The translations under genes and the position numbers were made by a program. 30,414 nucleotides of DNA, taken from positions 1 to 30,414 of the forward strand of contig DASQHM010000053.1 in NCBI GenBank assembly GCA_035632095.1, given 5' to 3'. Source of the DNA: DASQHM01 sp035632095 (GTDB lineage: Bacteria > Pseudomonadota > Alphaproteobacteria > Ferrovibrionales > Ferrovibrionaceae). The notes under the pieces are model-generated. The model did not search any database. It saw nothing but the letters and a program-made list of their open reading frames with translations, and had not been told where the DNA came from. Below, piece by piece: positions 7,286-15,060 of this stretch (its first letter is position 1; every line of letters begins with the position of its first letter).

Positions 7286-9040
7286 ATGAATCCGTTTGCC
7301 GAGTTTCGCCAGCGCATTGCCGCCGCCGTAGCCGAGCTCGCGCGCGAAGGCGCGCTGCCGCAAAACCTCGATCTTTCCGGCCTGACCGTCGAGCCGCCAC
7401 GCGATGCGGCGCACGGCGACATCGCGACCAACGCGGCGCTGGTGCTTGCCAAGCAGGCCGGCATGAAGCCGCGCGACATCGCCGAGAAGCTGGCGCCGGT
7501 GCTCGGCGCCGATGCGGACGTGACGTCGGCGGAGATCGCGGGCCCGGGTTTCGTGAACCTTCGCCTCGCGGACGGGTTTTGGTATGCGCGGCTCGCTGAG
7601 ATCTTGACGGCCGGGGTCGCCTACGGCGATTCCACGATCGGCGCAGCGGCAAAGGTGAACGTCGAATACGTTTCCGCCAATCCGACCGGGCCGATGCATA
7701 TCGGTCATTGCCGCGGCGCCGTGTTCGGCGATGCGCTCGGCAATCTGCTGGCCAAGGGCGGTTTCGACGTCTGCCGCGAGTACTACATCAACGATGCCGG
7801 CGCGCAGGTCGATGTGCTGGCGCGCTCCGCCTATCTGCGCTACCGCGAAGCACTCGGCGAAGACATCGGCGCGATTCCGGAGGGCTTGTATCCCGGCGAC
7901 TATCTGAAGCCGGTCGGCGCGAAAATAGCCGCGCGCGACGGCGCACATTGGCGCGGCAAGCCCGAGGCCGCATGGCTCGCCACGTTTCGCGCGTTCGCGG
8001 TCGACGCGATGATGGATTTGATCCGCGACGACCTGGCGGCGCTCGGGATCCGCCAGGACGTGTTCACGTCCGAGCTTGCCTTGCACCGCGACGGCAAGGT
8101 GCAGGAGGCAATCGACGCCCTTTCCGCAAAAGGCTTGATCTACCGCGGCGTGCTGGATCCGCCGAAGGGCAAGAAACCCGACGATTGGGAGCCGCGCGAA
8201 CAGCTTCTGTTCAAGTCGACCCAATTCGGCGACGACGTGGATCGCCCGCTGCAGAAGTCCGACGGCTCGTGGACCTATTTCGCTTCCGATATCGCCTATC
8301 ACCGCGACAAGGTACGGCGCGGCTTCAACAACCTGATCGACGTGTGGGGCGCGGATCATGGCGGCCACATTCGCCGCATGAGCGCCGCGGTCAAGGCGCT
8401 GAGCGACGGCAAGGCGGCGCTCGACGTGAAGATCTGCCAGCTTGTAAATCTGCTCGACCGCGGCCAGCCGGTGAAGATGTCGAAACGCTCCGGCACCTTC
8501 GTGACGCTCCGCGAGCTGGTCGACGAGGTCGGCAAGGACGTGGTGCGCTTCATCATGCTGACGCGCAAGAACGACGCGCCGCTCGACTTCGACTACGCCA
8601 AGGTCGTGGAGCAGTCCAAGGACAATCCGGTCTTTTACGTGCAGTACGCGCATGCCCGCGCCCATTCGGTATTGCGCAACGCGGCGGCCGAAATGCCGGG
8701 CGAGGACCTGTCGGCGGCGGCGCTGGCACGGGCCGATCTCGCGCGGCTTGGGCATCCCGCGGAACTGGCGTTGGTCCGGCAGATGGCCAACTGGCCCCGC
8801 ACGGTCGAGTCGGCCGCCGAATCGCACGAGCCGCACCGGGTGGCGTTCTATCTCTACGACCTCGCGTCGTCCTTTCACGGGCTCTGGAATCTCGGCAAAG
8901 AGCAGGCTTCTCTGCGATTCATCGTGGCAGGGGACGCAGAGCTCACGCGTGCACGCTTGGCATTGAACCGTGCATTGGCTACGGTCATCGCCTCCGGATT
9001 AGCCGTCATCGGCGTCCGGCCGGTCGAGGAAATGCGTTGA
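7286..9040 (+). CDS. argS: Arginyl-tRNA synthetase
   Basis: A 584-residue class I aminoacyl-tRNA synthetase charging tRNA-Arg. The N-terminal Arg-tRNA synthetase domain (about 1-95) is followed by the catalytic core with the HIGH signature H138-I-G-H141 in GPMHIGHCRGAVFGD and KMSKR at 397-401 in VKMSKRSGTFV. The all-alpha anticodon-binding DALR domain fills the last 130 residues (YVQYAHARAHSVLRN onward). The ATG at 7286 is chosen because the product begins MNPFAEFRQRIAAAV as in relatives. There is no strong Shine-Dalgarno sequence; instead a small inverted repeat (7259-7277) sits where one would be. It starts a rightward run continuing with the SPOR gene 13 bases downstream. Confidence 0.96.
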   Translation: MNPFAEFRQRIAAAVAELAREGALPQNLDLSGLTVEPPRDAAHGDIATNAALVLAKQAGMKPRDIAEKLAPVLGADADVTSAEIAGPGFVNLRLADGFWYARLAEILTAGVAYGDSTIGAAAKVNVEYVSANPTGPMHIGHCRGAVFGDALGNLLAKGGFDVCREYYINDAGAQVDVLARSAYLRYREALGEDIGAIPEGLYPGDYLKPVGAKIAARDGAHWRGKPEAAWLATFRAFAVDAMMDLIRDDLAALGIRQDVFTSELALHRDGKVQEAIDALSAKGLIYRGVLDPPKGKKPDDWEPREQLLFKSTQFGDDVDRPLQKSDGSWTYFASDIAYHRDKVRRGFNNLIDVWGADHGGHIRRMSAAVKALSDGKAALDVKICQLVNLLDRGQPVKMSKRSGTFVTLRELVDEVGKDVVRFIMLTRKNDAPLDFDYAKVVEQSKDNPVFYVQYAHARAHSVLRNAAAEMPGEDLSAAALARADLARLGHPAELALVRQMANWPRTVESAAESHEPHRVAFYLYDLASSFHGLWNLGKEQASLRFIVAGDAELTRARLALNRALATVIASGLAVIGVRPVEEMR

Positions 9041-9053
9041 GGTCCGTTGCGGA

Positions 9054-9926
9054 ATGACGCTCGAAGCTGAGCAGGAGCCGCTAGAAGAACAATTGCCCAG
9101 GGAAGAATTGCCGCCGCCGCGCCGCCGGCGGGGCGGCATGATCGTGAGCGTCGCGGTGCTGGTGATCTTCGGCGTCGGCATCTGGTACGCATACCGGCAT
9201 TACGTGGTGCGCGGAGAACCGGCGGCGCCGCCGCTGATTAAAGCGGAGCAGGGGCCGATCAAAGTGCCGCCCGACAATCCCGGCGGATTGCAGGTGCCGA
9301 ACCAGGACAAGGCGATCTACGACCGCTTGAACGGCAATGCCAAGCCGGATCGGATCGAGAAGCTGTTGCCGCCGCCGGAAGCGCCGAAGCCGGAAGCGTT
9401 GACGCCGCCGGCACCGCCTGCGTCCGCGCCGGCCGCAGCGCCGGCGGCGCCGCCGAAGCCGGCGGACACAGCCGCAAGCCCTGCCGTTCCGCCTTCCGTT
9501 TCGCCCGCCGCGGGTTCCGGTTCCGCGACGGTGCCGGCCACGCCGCCGCCGGCCGCCTTGAACGCTCCGCCGTCAACGCCCGCCAATGCGTCACCGAATG
9601 CGCCGCCGCCGAAGACGTCGCAAGCAACCGCGGCGATTCCTAAGGTCGCCGCTGCGTCGCCACCGCTGATGACCAAAGGCGTGGCGCGAATTCAACTTGG
9701 CGCCTTCCGTCAGGAAGCCGAAGCACAGCAGCAATGGCAGCAGCTGCAGAAGAAATACCCCGACGTGCTGGGAAGCCTCAGCCCGGCTGTTGTGAAGGCG
9801 GACCTCGGATCCAAGGGAGTGTTCCAACGGCTGCAAGCAGGGCCGTTGCCGGATCGCGCGGCGGCGCTGGCCGCATGCGACAAGCTCAAGGCCCGTCATC
9901 AGGATTGCCTCGTTGTCTCGCCATGA
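9054..9926 (+). CDS. SPOR-domain membrane protein
   Basis: A 290-residue bitopic envelope protein. A charged cytoplasmic N-terminus (residues 1-28, ending in RRRR) precedes one membrane segment at about 29-48. A long Pro/Ala-rich periplasmic linker (about 100-200) leads to a C-terminal SPOR domain (about 210-288) beginning GVARIQLGAFRQEAEAQQQW and ending LKARHQDCLVVSP. SPOR domains bind denuded septal glycan strands, so a cell-division or envelope role is likely. The gene starts 13 bases after argS, and its end overlaps the nagZ start by 14 bases, consistent with co-transcription. Confidence 0.88.
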   Translation: MTLEAEQEPLEEQLPREELPPPRRRRGGMIVSVAVLVIFGVGIWYAYRHYVVRGEPAAPPLIKAEQGPIKVPPDNPGGLQVPNQDKAIYDRLNGNAKPDRIEKLLPPPEAPKPEALTPPAPPASAPAAAPAAPPKPADTAASPAVPPSVSPAAGSGSATVPATPPPAALNAPPSTPANASPNAPPPKTSQATAAIPKVAAASPPLMTKGVARIQLGAFRQEAEAQQQWQQLQKKYPDVLGSLSPAVVKADLGSKGVFQRLQAGPLPDRAAALAACDKLKARHQDCLVVSP

Positions 9927-10953
9927 CGGGGCGAGGCCGCGTGCCGTCGTCTTTGGCTGCGCCGGGACAAGCCTTACGGACGCGGAGCGGAAGTTTTACG
10001 CGGACGCCGATCCTCTAGGCTTTATTCTCTTCGCGCGAAACTGTAGCGATAAGCGGCAAGTCACGGCATTAACTGCCGATTTTCGCATGTCGGTTGGCCG
10101 GCCGGAGGCGCCGGTCCTGATCGACCAGGAAGGTGGCCGCGTGACCCGCCTGAAGCCGCCGGTCTGGCGCGCGCTGCCGGCCCCGAGGCGCATCGGTTCA
10201 CTCTATGGGGTCGACGCCGCGCTTGGCTTGGAGGCGGCGGCGTTGAACGCGCGATTGATCGCCGCGGATTTGCAGGAGCTCGGCATCGACGTGAACTGCG
10301 TCCCGGTGCTCGATGTGCCGGTTCCGGGCAGCAACGACGCCGTGGTCGGAGATCGCGCCTTCGGCGGCGATCCGCTCGCCGTGGCGGCTTTGGGCAAGCG
10401 CGCATGCGAAGGCTGCTTCGAGGGCGGCGTATTGCCGGTCATCAAGCACTTTCCGGGCCACGGCCGCGCCACCGTCGACAGCCATGCGGCTTTGCCCGTG
10501 GTCGACGCTCCGCTCGATCTTCTGCGCCGAAGTGATTTCGTGCCGTTCCGGGCACTTGCCAACATGCCCTGCGGCATGGTCGCGCACCTGCGTTTGGACG
10601 CTGTGGACGATCGGGCGCCGGCGAGCCAGTCCGCCAGAGTGATCGAGCACGTGATCCGCGGCGAGTTCGGTTTCGACGGCTTGTTGTTCTCCGACGACAT
10701 CGGCATGGGGGCGCTCGGCGGTAGCGCCGGCGCGCGCGCGGCACGGACGCTCGCCGCCGGCTGCGACGTCACGCTGCATTGCTCGGGCAATTTCGCGGAA
10801 ATGCTAGATGTTGCGGCCAACGCGCCTCCCATGACCGACGCGGCATTGGCGCGGTTTGCACGCGCCCGCGCGGCGTTGCGGGCACCGGCGCCGTTCGACC
10901 GGGCCGCCGGCGCTGCGCGGCTCGACACATTGTTGGCGCAAAGCGGGGCTTGA
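9913..10953 (+). CDS. nagZ: Beta-N-acetylhexosaminidase (glycoside hydrolase family 3)
   Basis: A 346-residue cytoplasmic enzyme that removes GlcNAc from GlcNAc-1,6-anhydro-muropeptides during murein recycling. Key motifs are LIDQEGGRVTRL, the GH3 NagZ loop K178-H-F-P-G-H-G184 followed by RATVDSH (catalytic His-Asp), and the nucleophile in LLFSDDIGMGAL (D261). No signal peptide is seen. The start is a TTG at 9913 with AGGA at 9901-9904; no in-frame ATG is available nearby, and the overlap with the SPOR gene argues for translational coupling. Confidence 0.93.
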   Translation: MSRHDGARPRAVVFGCAGTSLTDAERKFYADADPLGFILFARNCSDKRQVTALTADFRMSVGRPEAPVLIDQEGGRVTRLKPPVWRALPAPRRIGSLYGVDAALGLEAAALNARLIAADLQELGIDVNCVPVLDVPVPGSNDAVVGDRAFGGDPLAVAALGKRACEGCFEGGVLPVIKHFPGHGRATVDSHAALPVVDAPLDLLRRSDFVPFRALANMPCGMVAHLRLDAVDDRAPASQSARVIEHVIRGEFGFDGLLFSDDIGMGALGGSAGARAARTLAAGCDVTLHCSGNFAEMLDVAANAPPMTDAALARFARARAALRAPAPFDRAAGAARLDTLLAQSGA

Positions 10954-11673
10954 GTGATGGACGACATGCAAGACTTGATCTTGAGAATCGTCATCATGGC
11001 GGTGCCGGTGATCATCGCTATCACGCTCCACGAAGCGGCGCATGGTTTCGCGGCGCTTAGGCTCGGTGACGACACGGCGCTGCGGCTCGGCCGCGTCAGC
11101 CTGAATCCGCTCCGGCACATCGACCCTTACGGCACGATCCTGCTGCCGGGTTTCCTGCTTCTGGTCGGCTCGCCATTTCTGTTCGGGTACGCCAAACCCG
11201 TGCCGGTGAATTTCGGGCGGCTCAATCATCCGAAGCAGGACATGGTCTGGGTCGCCGCCGCCGGACCGATGATGAACGTGCTGCTCGCCATCATCGCGGG
11301 CCTATTGGCGCATTTTCTCGTGCCGCTGGTGCCGGCAGATTTCGGCGTCGCCCGCGATGCGCTGATCCTCGGGCTCGAAGTGGCGGTGCAGGTCAACCTG
11401 GTGCTGGCGGTGTTCAACATGATCCCCATACCGCCCTTGGACGGCGGCCGAGTCGCAGTCGGATTGCTGCCGATCAGCCTCGCGGTGCCCCTGGCCAGGC
11501 TCGAGCGCTACGGCATGCTGTTGGTGATCGGAGCCCTGATTTTGCTGCCGATGCTGGGCCGGCAGATCGGTATCAGCCTCGATCCGTTTCGCTGGATCGT
11601 GAACCCGATCGTCGAGTTCCTGTATAATGCGATTCTCTTTTTCACCGGCAGCGGCAGCATATTGGGCAGGTAG
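10954..11673 (+). CDS. Site-2 protease family (M50) membrane metalloprotease
   Basis: A 239-residue polytopic inner-membrane protein of the compact YwhC-like M50 group, lacking PDZ or CBS domains. The zinc site is visible: H26-E27-AA-H30 in TLHEAAHGFAA, and D163 in FNMIPIPPLDGGRV (the N-P-x-x-D-G motif). About five or six hydrophobic segments are present. Substrate is unknown; members cleave membrane-embedded helices. GTG at 10954 and ATG at 10957 are both possible starts, directly after the nagZ TGA. The stop codon TAG shares a base with the GTG start of scpA, so the gene is embedded in the operon. Confidence 0.88.
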   Translation: MMDDMQDLILRIVIMAVPVIIAITLHEAAHGFAALRLGDDTALRLGRVSLNPLRHIDPYGTILLPGFLLLVGSPFLFGYAKPVPVNFGRLNHPKQDMVWVAAAGPMMNVLLAIIAGLLAHFLVPLVPADFGVARDALILGLEVAVQVNLVLAVFNMIPIPPLDGGRVAVGLLPISLAVPLARLERYGMLLVIGALILLPMLGRQIGISLDPFRWIVNPIVEFLYNAILFFTGSGSILGR

Positions 11674-12467
11674 TGAGCATCGAGGAACCTTTCGAACAGG
11701 ACATCGTTCCCTCCATCGGCGAGGGTGCCCTGGTCGTGGACTTGGACGGCTACGAGGGTCCGCTTGACGTTCTACTGGCGCTTGCGCGCGAGCAGAAGGT
11801 CGACCTGAAGCGCATCTCGATCCTGCAATTGGCCGAGCAGTATCTGGCGTTCATCGCCGCCGCGCACCGCATCGAGCTCGAAGTCGCTGCCGACTATCTG
11901 GTAATGGCCGCATGGCTGGCATACCTGAAAAGCCGCCTGCTGCTGCCCGAGCCGCCGGACGACGACGAACCGACCGGCGAGGAAATGGCGGCTCGGCTGG
12001 CGCTGCAATTGCGCCGGCTCGAGGCCATGCGTCAGGCGGGAAGCAAGCTGATGTCGCTCAATCGCATGGGCCAGGACTTGTTCGCCCGCGGCAACCCGGA
12101 AGGCATCACCGTAATCCGGAACTCGGTCTATCAACTCTCGCTTTATGAGCTGCTTAAGGCCTATTCGGATCATCGCGTCAGCCGCGGCAGCCCGGAACCG
12201 CTGCGCATGCGCCGCAGCATGGTGTTCTCGGTGGAGGATGCGCTGATACGGCTGAGCGAGACGCTCGGCCGCATGCCCGACTGGTCGCTGCTGGTGAATT
12301 ACCTGCCGCCGAACATCGTCGATGCGTTCGGACTCCGCTCCGCCATGGCCTCGACCTTTGTCGCCAGTCTCGAACTTAGCCGCCAGGGCCGCATGCAGCT
12401 CCGTCAGGGGCAGACATTCGGCCCGATCTACGTCCGCAAGCAAACAGGACCAACGGAAGCATCATGA
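11673..12467 (+). CDS. scpA: Segregation and condensation protein A
   Basis: A 264-residue kleisin that bridges the SMC dimer and binds ScpB in the chromosome-condensing SMC-ScpAB complex. The N-terminal kleisin signature is DLDGYEGPLDVLLALAREQKVDL, followed by ILQLAEQYLAFI and AADYLVMAAWLAYLKSRLLLP. The C-terminal winged-helix part (about 200-250) contains RQGRMQLRQGQTFGPIYV. The GTG start at 11673 overlaps the upstream TAG by one base, and the stop overlaps scpB by ATGA. Confidence 0.94.
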   Translation: MSIEEPFEQDIVPSIGEGALVVDLDGYEGPLDVLLALAREQKVDLKRISILQLAEQYLAFIAAAHRIELEVAADYLVMAAWLAYLKSRLLLPEPPDDDEPTGEEMAARLALQLRRLEAMRQAGSKLMSLNRMGQDLFARGNPEGITVIRNSVYQLSLYELLKAYSDHRVSRGSPEPLRMRRSMVFSVEDALIRLSETLGRMPDWSLLVNYLPPNIVDAFGLRSAMASTFVASLELSRQGRMQLRQGQTFGPIYVRKQTGPTEAS

Positions 12468-13192
12468 GCGTCGACCCGCAACATGTCCGCATGGCCGAGG
12501 CGCTGCTGTTCGCCGCCTCCGAGCCCCTCGACGAAGCCACGCTGAAGACCCGTTTGCCCGAAGGAGCCGACTTGCCGGGAATATTGGCCGAGTTGGCGCG
12601 GACCTATGAAGGCCGCGGCGTCAGTCTGATGAAGGTCGCGGACCGCTGGACCTTCGCCACATCTCCCGATCTGGCGTTTCTGCTGCAAGAGCACCGGCAA
12701 GTGACGCGCAAGCTTTCGCGCGCCGCCGTGGAGACGATGGCGATCGTCGCCTACCACCAGCCGGTGACCCGGGCCGAGATCGAGGAAATCCGAGGCGTGC
12801 AAATCTCCAAAGGCACGCTCGATGTGCTGATGGAAGCAGGATGGATCCGCATGCGCGGGCGGCGCCGCGTGCCGGGAAGGCCGGTCACTTACGGTACGAC
12901 GGACGACTTCCTGATCCACTTCGGTCTCGAAAGCCTGGCGGACTTGCCTGGCATCGAAGAGTTGAAAGCGGCCGGATTGCTTGACCCGCAGATCGCGACG
13001 CAAAGTCTGTTCGGCCCGGCGCCCGGCGAGAGCCCGGGCGGCGAGGAGGACGTGGACGACCTGTCAGCGGATCACGCCGACGAAGCGGAAGCCGACGATC
13101 CGGAAGACATGTCCGCGATGGGGGCCGACGACAAAGGCGGACCGCGTGCCGCGCCGGCCGTGACGGAAGCGTCCGTCGCCGCAGGGGATTGA
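12464..13192 (+). CDS. scpB: Segregation and condensation protein B
   Basis: A 242-residue partner of ScpA with two winged-helix domains. Signatures are MAEALLFAASEPLDEATL near the N-terminus and TMAIVAYHQPVTRAEIEEIRG with GTLDVLMEAGWIR in the second domain, then TYGTTDDFLIHFGLESLADLP. Residues 185-242 form a low-complexity acidic tail rich in Asp, Glu and Ala, common in alphaproteobacterial ScpB. The ATG shares ATGA with the scpA stop. It is the last gene of the rightward run; the convergent dmeF ends 23 bases further on. Confidence 0.94.
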   Translation: MSVDPQHVRMAEALLFAASEPLDEATLKTRLPEGADLPGILAELARTYEGRGVSLMKVADRWTFATSPDLAFLLQEHRQVTRKLSRAAVETMAIVAYHQPVTRAEIEEIRGVQISKGTLDVLMEAGWIRMRGRRRVPGRPVTYGTTDDFLIHFGLESLADLPGIEELKAAGLLDPQIATQSLFGPAPGESPGGEEDVDDLSADHADEAEADDPEDMSAMGADDKGGPRAAPAVTEASVAAGD

Positions 13193-13215
13193 GCCGGGGC
13201 GGCGAGCCAGACCCC

Positions 13216-14193
13216 TCAATGGCCGGGGCAGGGCTGAACTTCGATCGTGACATGGCTCAACCCGGGGAAATCGGCCAGTCGCGCCCTATAGGCGGCTGGC
13301 GGCTCCGGATGGTCCGACACGACTGATATGACGGCGGCAGCGTGTCCGGGGCCAACTCGCCAAAGGTGGAGGTCGGCGATACGATCGCCGTTCCTCTCCA
13401 GGCGTTGCAGGATTTCGTCCCTGAGCGCGGCGTCTGGCTGCTGGTCGAGCAGGATGGCTCCCGACGCACGCACCAGCCCCCACGACCAATTCGCGATCAC
13501 GCAGGCACCGACGATGCCCATGACCGCGTCCATCCAGATCCAGCCGAATTGCCGGCCGGCAACCAGGCCGATGACCGCGAGTACGGAAACCGCGGCGTCG
13601 GCGAAGACGTGGACGTAGGCAGCTCGTAGGTTCAAATCACGATGGTGCCCGGGCCTGCGCGCCGCCGGTGAGTCGGCGTGATCGTGATGGTGATCGTGAT
13701 CGTGATCGTGTTCATGCGCGTGGGCGCCATGATCGTGTTCGTCGCGCAGCAGCCAGGCGCTCGCCACATTCACGCAGAGGCCGAGGACGGCGACGAGTAT
13801 CGCTTCATCGAAGGCGATCGGCACGGGGCGCAACAAGCGGCCTATGCTCTCCCATCCGATCAATATCGCGATCATCGCCAGAATGATTGCCGAGGTAAAC
13901 GCCGCTAGATCGCCAAATTTGCCGGTGCCAAAGACGAAACGCTCGTCGTGAGCATGTCGCCTCGCATAGGTGTAGGCGAGGGCGGCGATGAGCAACGCGC
14001 CGGAATGCGTGCTCATATGCAGGCCGTCGGCGATCAGGGCCATCGAGCCGAACAGCGCGCCGCCGCCGATCTCTGCCACCATCATCGCGCCGCATAAGGC
14101 GATGACGGTCCAGGTCTTGCGCTCGTTGCGCGCGTGATCCTCGCCGAGAAAGAGATGCTCGTGCCGGAACTTTTCGATCGAATGGCTATGCAT
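13216..14193 (-). CDS. dmeF: Cation diffusion facilitator, DmeF type (Co/Ni efflux)
   Basis: A 325-residue six-helix proton-coupled exporter of divalent metals, probably Co2+ and Ni2+, from cytoplasm to periplasm. The N-terminus MHSHSIEKFRHEHLFLG is typical of DmeF. Transmembrane helix 2 holds ADGLHMSTH (H59-x3-H63, instead of the HxxxD of ZitB-like zinc exporters) and helix 5 holds H195-VFA-D199. Between helices 4 and 5 is a His/Asp-rich loop (about 153-172, repeated HD units) that should bind metal. A soluble C-terminal domain follows. It lies downstream of dmeR on the same strand with an 83-base gap and an AGAGGTA Shine-Dalgarno-like sequence, and converges with scpB. Confidence 0.92.
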   Translation of the reverse strand: MHSHSIEKFRHEHLFLGEDHARNERKTWTVIALCGAMMVAEIGGGALFGSMALIADGLHMSTHSGALLIAALAYTYARRHAHDERFVFGTGKFGDLAAFTSAIILAMIAILIGWESIGRLLRPVPIAFDEAILVAVLGLCVNVASAWLLRDEHDHGAHAHEHDHDHDHHHDHADSPAARRPGHHRDLNLRAAYVHVFADAAVSVLAVIGLVAGRQFGWIWMDAVMGIVGACVIANWSWGLVRASGAILLDQQPDAALRDEILQRLERNGDRIADLHLWRVGPGHAAAVISVVSDHPEPPAAYRARLADFPGLSHVTIEVQPCPGH

Positions 14194-14276
14194 AGCGCGC
14201 TACCTCTGCGTTTCGATGTGGGGCAAACCCAGGCGGGCCGGATTTGCGGTCCGCGCGCCCCTTTGGACGTTCCACC

Positions 14277-14561
14277 TCAGGTCAAATACGAATGGACGAT
14301 CTCGACCAGTTCTTCCGCCGCCTGCGCCCGCGGATCGTCGCGTGGTATGGACGGATCGATCATGTGCTCCAGAATGTGATCCTCCACCACTTCGGCGATG
14401 AATCCGTCGAGTGCGCCTCGGCAAGCGGTGGCCTGTTGTAGAATCGCGGCGCAATTTGCGTCCTCTTGAATTCTGCGTTCGACCGCATCCAGCTGGCCGC
14501 GGATGCGCCGCAATCGGATGAGCAGCTTTCGCTTCTCTTTTTCCTGCGTGGTGTGTGTCAT
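14277..14561 (-). CDS. dmeR: Metal-sensing repressor, RcnR/CsoR family (DmeR)
   Basis: A 94-residue all-helical tetrameric DNA-binding metal sensor. The DUF156 core RLRRIRGQLDAVERRIQ is followed by the metal residues H3, C37, H62 and H66. Their spacing equals E. coli RcnR H3/C35/H60/H64 apart from a two-residue shift, predicting Ni/Co rather than Cu sensing. The ATG at 14561 is chosen because the family N-terminus begins MTHTTQEKEKRKLL and the predicted operator and -10 lie just upstream. A longer frame (to 14702) would read through both. Expected to repress its own operon (dmeR-dmeF) and release DNA when it binds metal. Confidence 0.92.
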   Translation of the reverse strand: MTHTTQEKEKRKLLIRLRRIRGQLDAVERRIQEDANCAAILQQATACRGALDGFIAEVVEDHILEHMIDPSIPRDDPRAQAAEELVEIVHSYLT

Positions 14562-14571
14562 GGCCCTAATT

Positions 14572-14592
14572 CCTATCCTATAGGGGAGTATA
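14572..14592 (-). promoter_or_regulatory. DmeR/RcnR-type operator 1, at the dmeR promoter
   Basis: The 21-base site reads CCTATCCTATAGGGG, then A, then GTATA on the plus strand, and repeats at 14795-14815 with one difference (20 of 21). An A/T-flanked G (or C) tract is the hallmark of RcnR-like sites, and the rhizobial DmeR site I remember has ATA/TATA flanks around a C6 tract. It ends 11 bases before the dmeR ATG and covers the predicted -10. Confidence 0.75.
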
Positions 14593-14616
14593 GCTGTCCG
14601 CCGTGACGCGTGTCGA
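14587..14616 (-). promoter_or_regulatory. dmeR-dmeF promoter candidate
   Basis: On the minus strand TCGACA (14616-14611) and TATACT (14592-14587) are 18 bases apart, five of six matches each to the sigma-70 consensus. The -10 lies inside operator 1, so repressor binding should block polymerase. Confidence 0.6.
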
Positions 14617-14789
14617 AGATTTTCGCCGCCGCGAGCCAGTGAGCGTGGCGATCCGCAGTCTACAATACCGCCAGCTCCAAATAGCACAAGAAACCAATGC
14701 ACTGTAAAGCCATGCCGAGCTATTTTGGGCAGCTCGCTTCAAACACGGCGGCCGGCGGAGAGTGCGTTTCGGCCACAACAAAATTCCCC

Positions 14790-14817
14790 TTGACCCTATC
14801 CTATAGGGGGGTATAAG
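14790..14817 (+). promoter_or_regulatory. Rightward promoter of the RND operon, overlapped by operator 2
   Basis: TTGACC (14790-14795) and TATAAG (14812-14817) are separated by 16 bases, with five of six matches each. Operator 2 fills the spacer and most of the -10. Transcription would start near 14824 and run through a roughly 500-nt leader to the adaptor gene at 15331. A weaker leftward pair, TTGACG (14837-14832) and TATACC (14815-14810), also exists and would read toward dmeR. Confidence 0.6.
14795..14815. promoter_or_regulatory. DmeR/RcnR-type operator 2
   Basis: Reads CCTATCCTATAGGGG, then G, then GTATA: the same site as operator 1 with A replaced by G, in the same orientation, 223 bases away. 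The duplication links the leftward CDF operon and rightward RND operon to one regulator, presumably DmeR. The interval between the operators (14593-14794) shows no gene; a 39-codon ATG frame at 14698 ends inside the operator and looks like noise. Confidence 0.72.
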
Positions 14818-14975
14818 GGCTTCGGCTTGCCCGTCAAAGGCGTTCGATAGCTGACGAGCCGGCAACGGCAAAAGGACCCGATGATTCCCCGATCCAGCAA
14901 CACCCTGTCGGACGAACACTGCCGCAGCGCGACTGTGAGCCCGGCCGGGTCCAATGCCCGGTCGATCCAAGAGAA

Positions 14976-15059
14976 CCCGGAGGCGCGGTCGACCTGAGCG
15001 CATCCAGTCCTCGCGCCTCCCGGGACGTGACAACCGATCTGACCAAGAGGAGGCGTGGG
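14976..15059 (+). promoter_or_regulatory. Candidate RNA switch with mutually exclusive helices
   Basis: CGCGCCTCC at 15012-15020 is perfectly complementary to GGAGGCGCG at 14979-14987 (24-base loop). It is also complementary, with one G-U pair, to GGAGGCGTG at 15049-15057 (28-base loop); the latter pairing extends to 11 bp with 15010-15011/15058-15059. The downstream 9-mer contains the Shine-Dalgarno sequence of the ORF starting at 15061. Thus the upstream helix would leave the ribosome site open and the downstream helix would hide it. This is seen directly in the sequence; regulation and any ligand are inference. Confidence 0.4.
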
Positions 15060-15060
15060 A

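Noticed and set aside
7178..8878. 566-codon open frame antisense to argS
   Set aside because: Same type of shadow; argS on the plus strand has complete HIGH and KMSKR motifs.
11599..11628. Perfect TATAAT at 11623-11628 as an internal promoter for scpAB
   Set aside because: It is inside the protease coding region and the best -35 (GTGAAC, 18-base spacer) matches only three of six positions.
13681..13710. Tandem ATCGTG repeat resembling a microsatellite
   Set aside because: It lies in frame in dmeF and encodes the expected His-Asp metal-binding loop.
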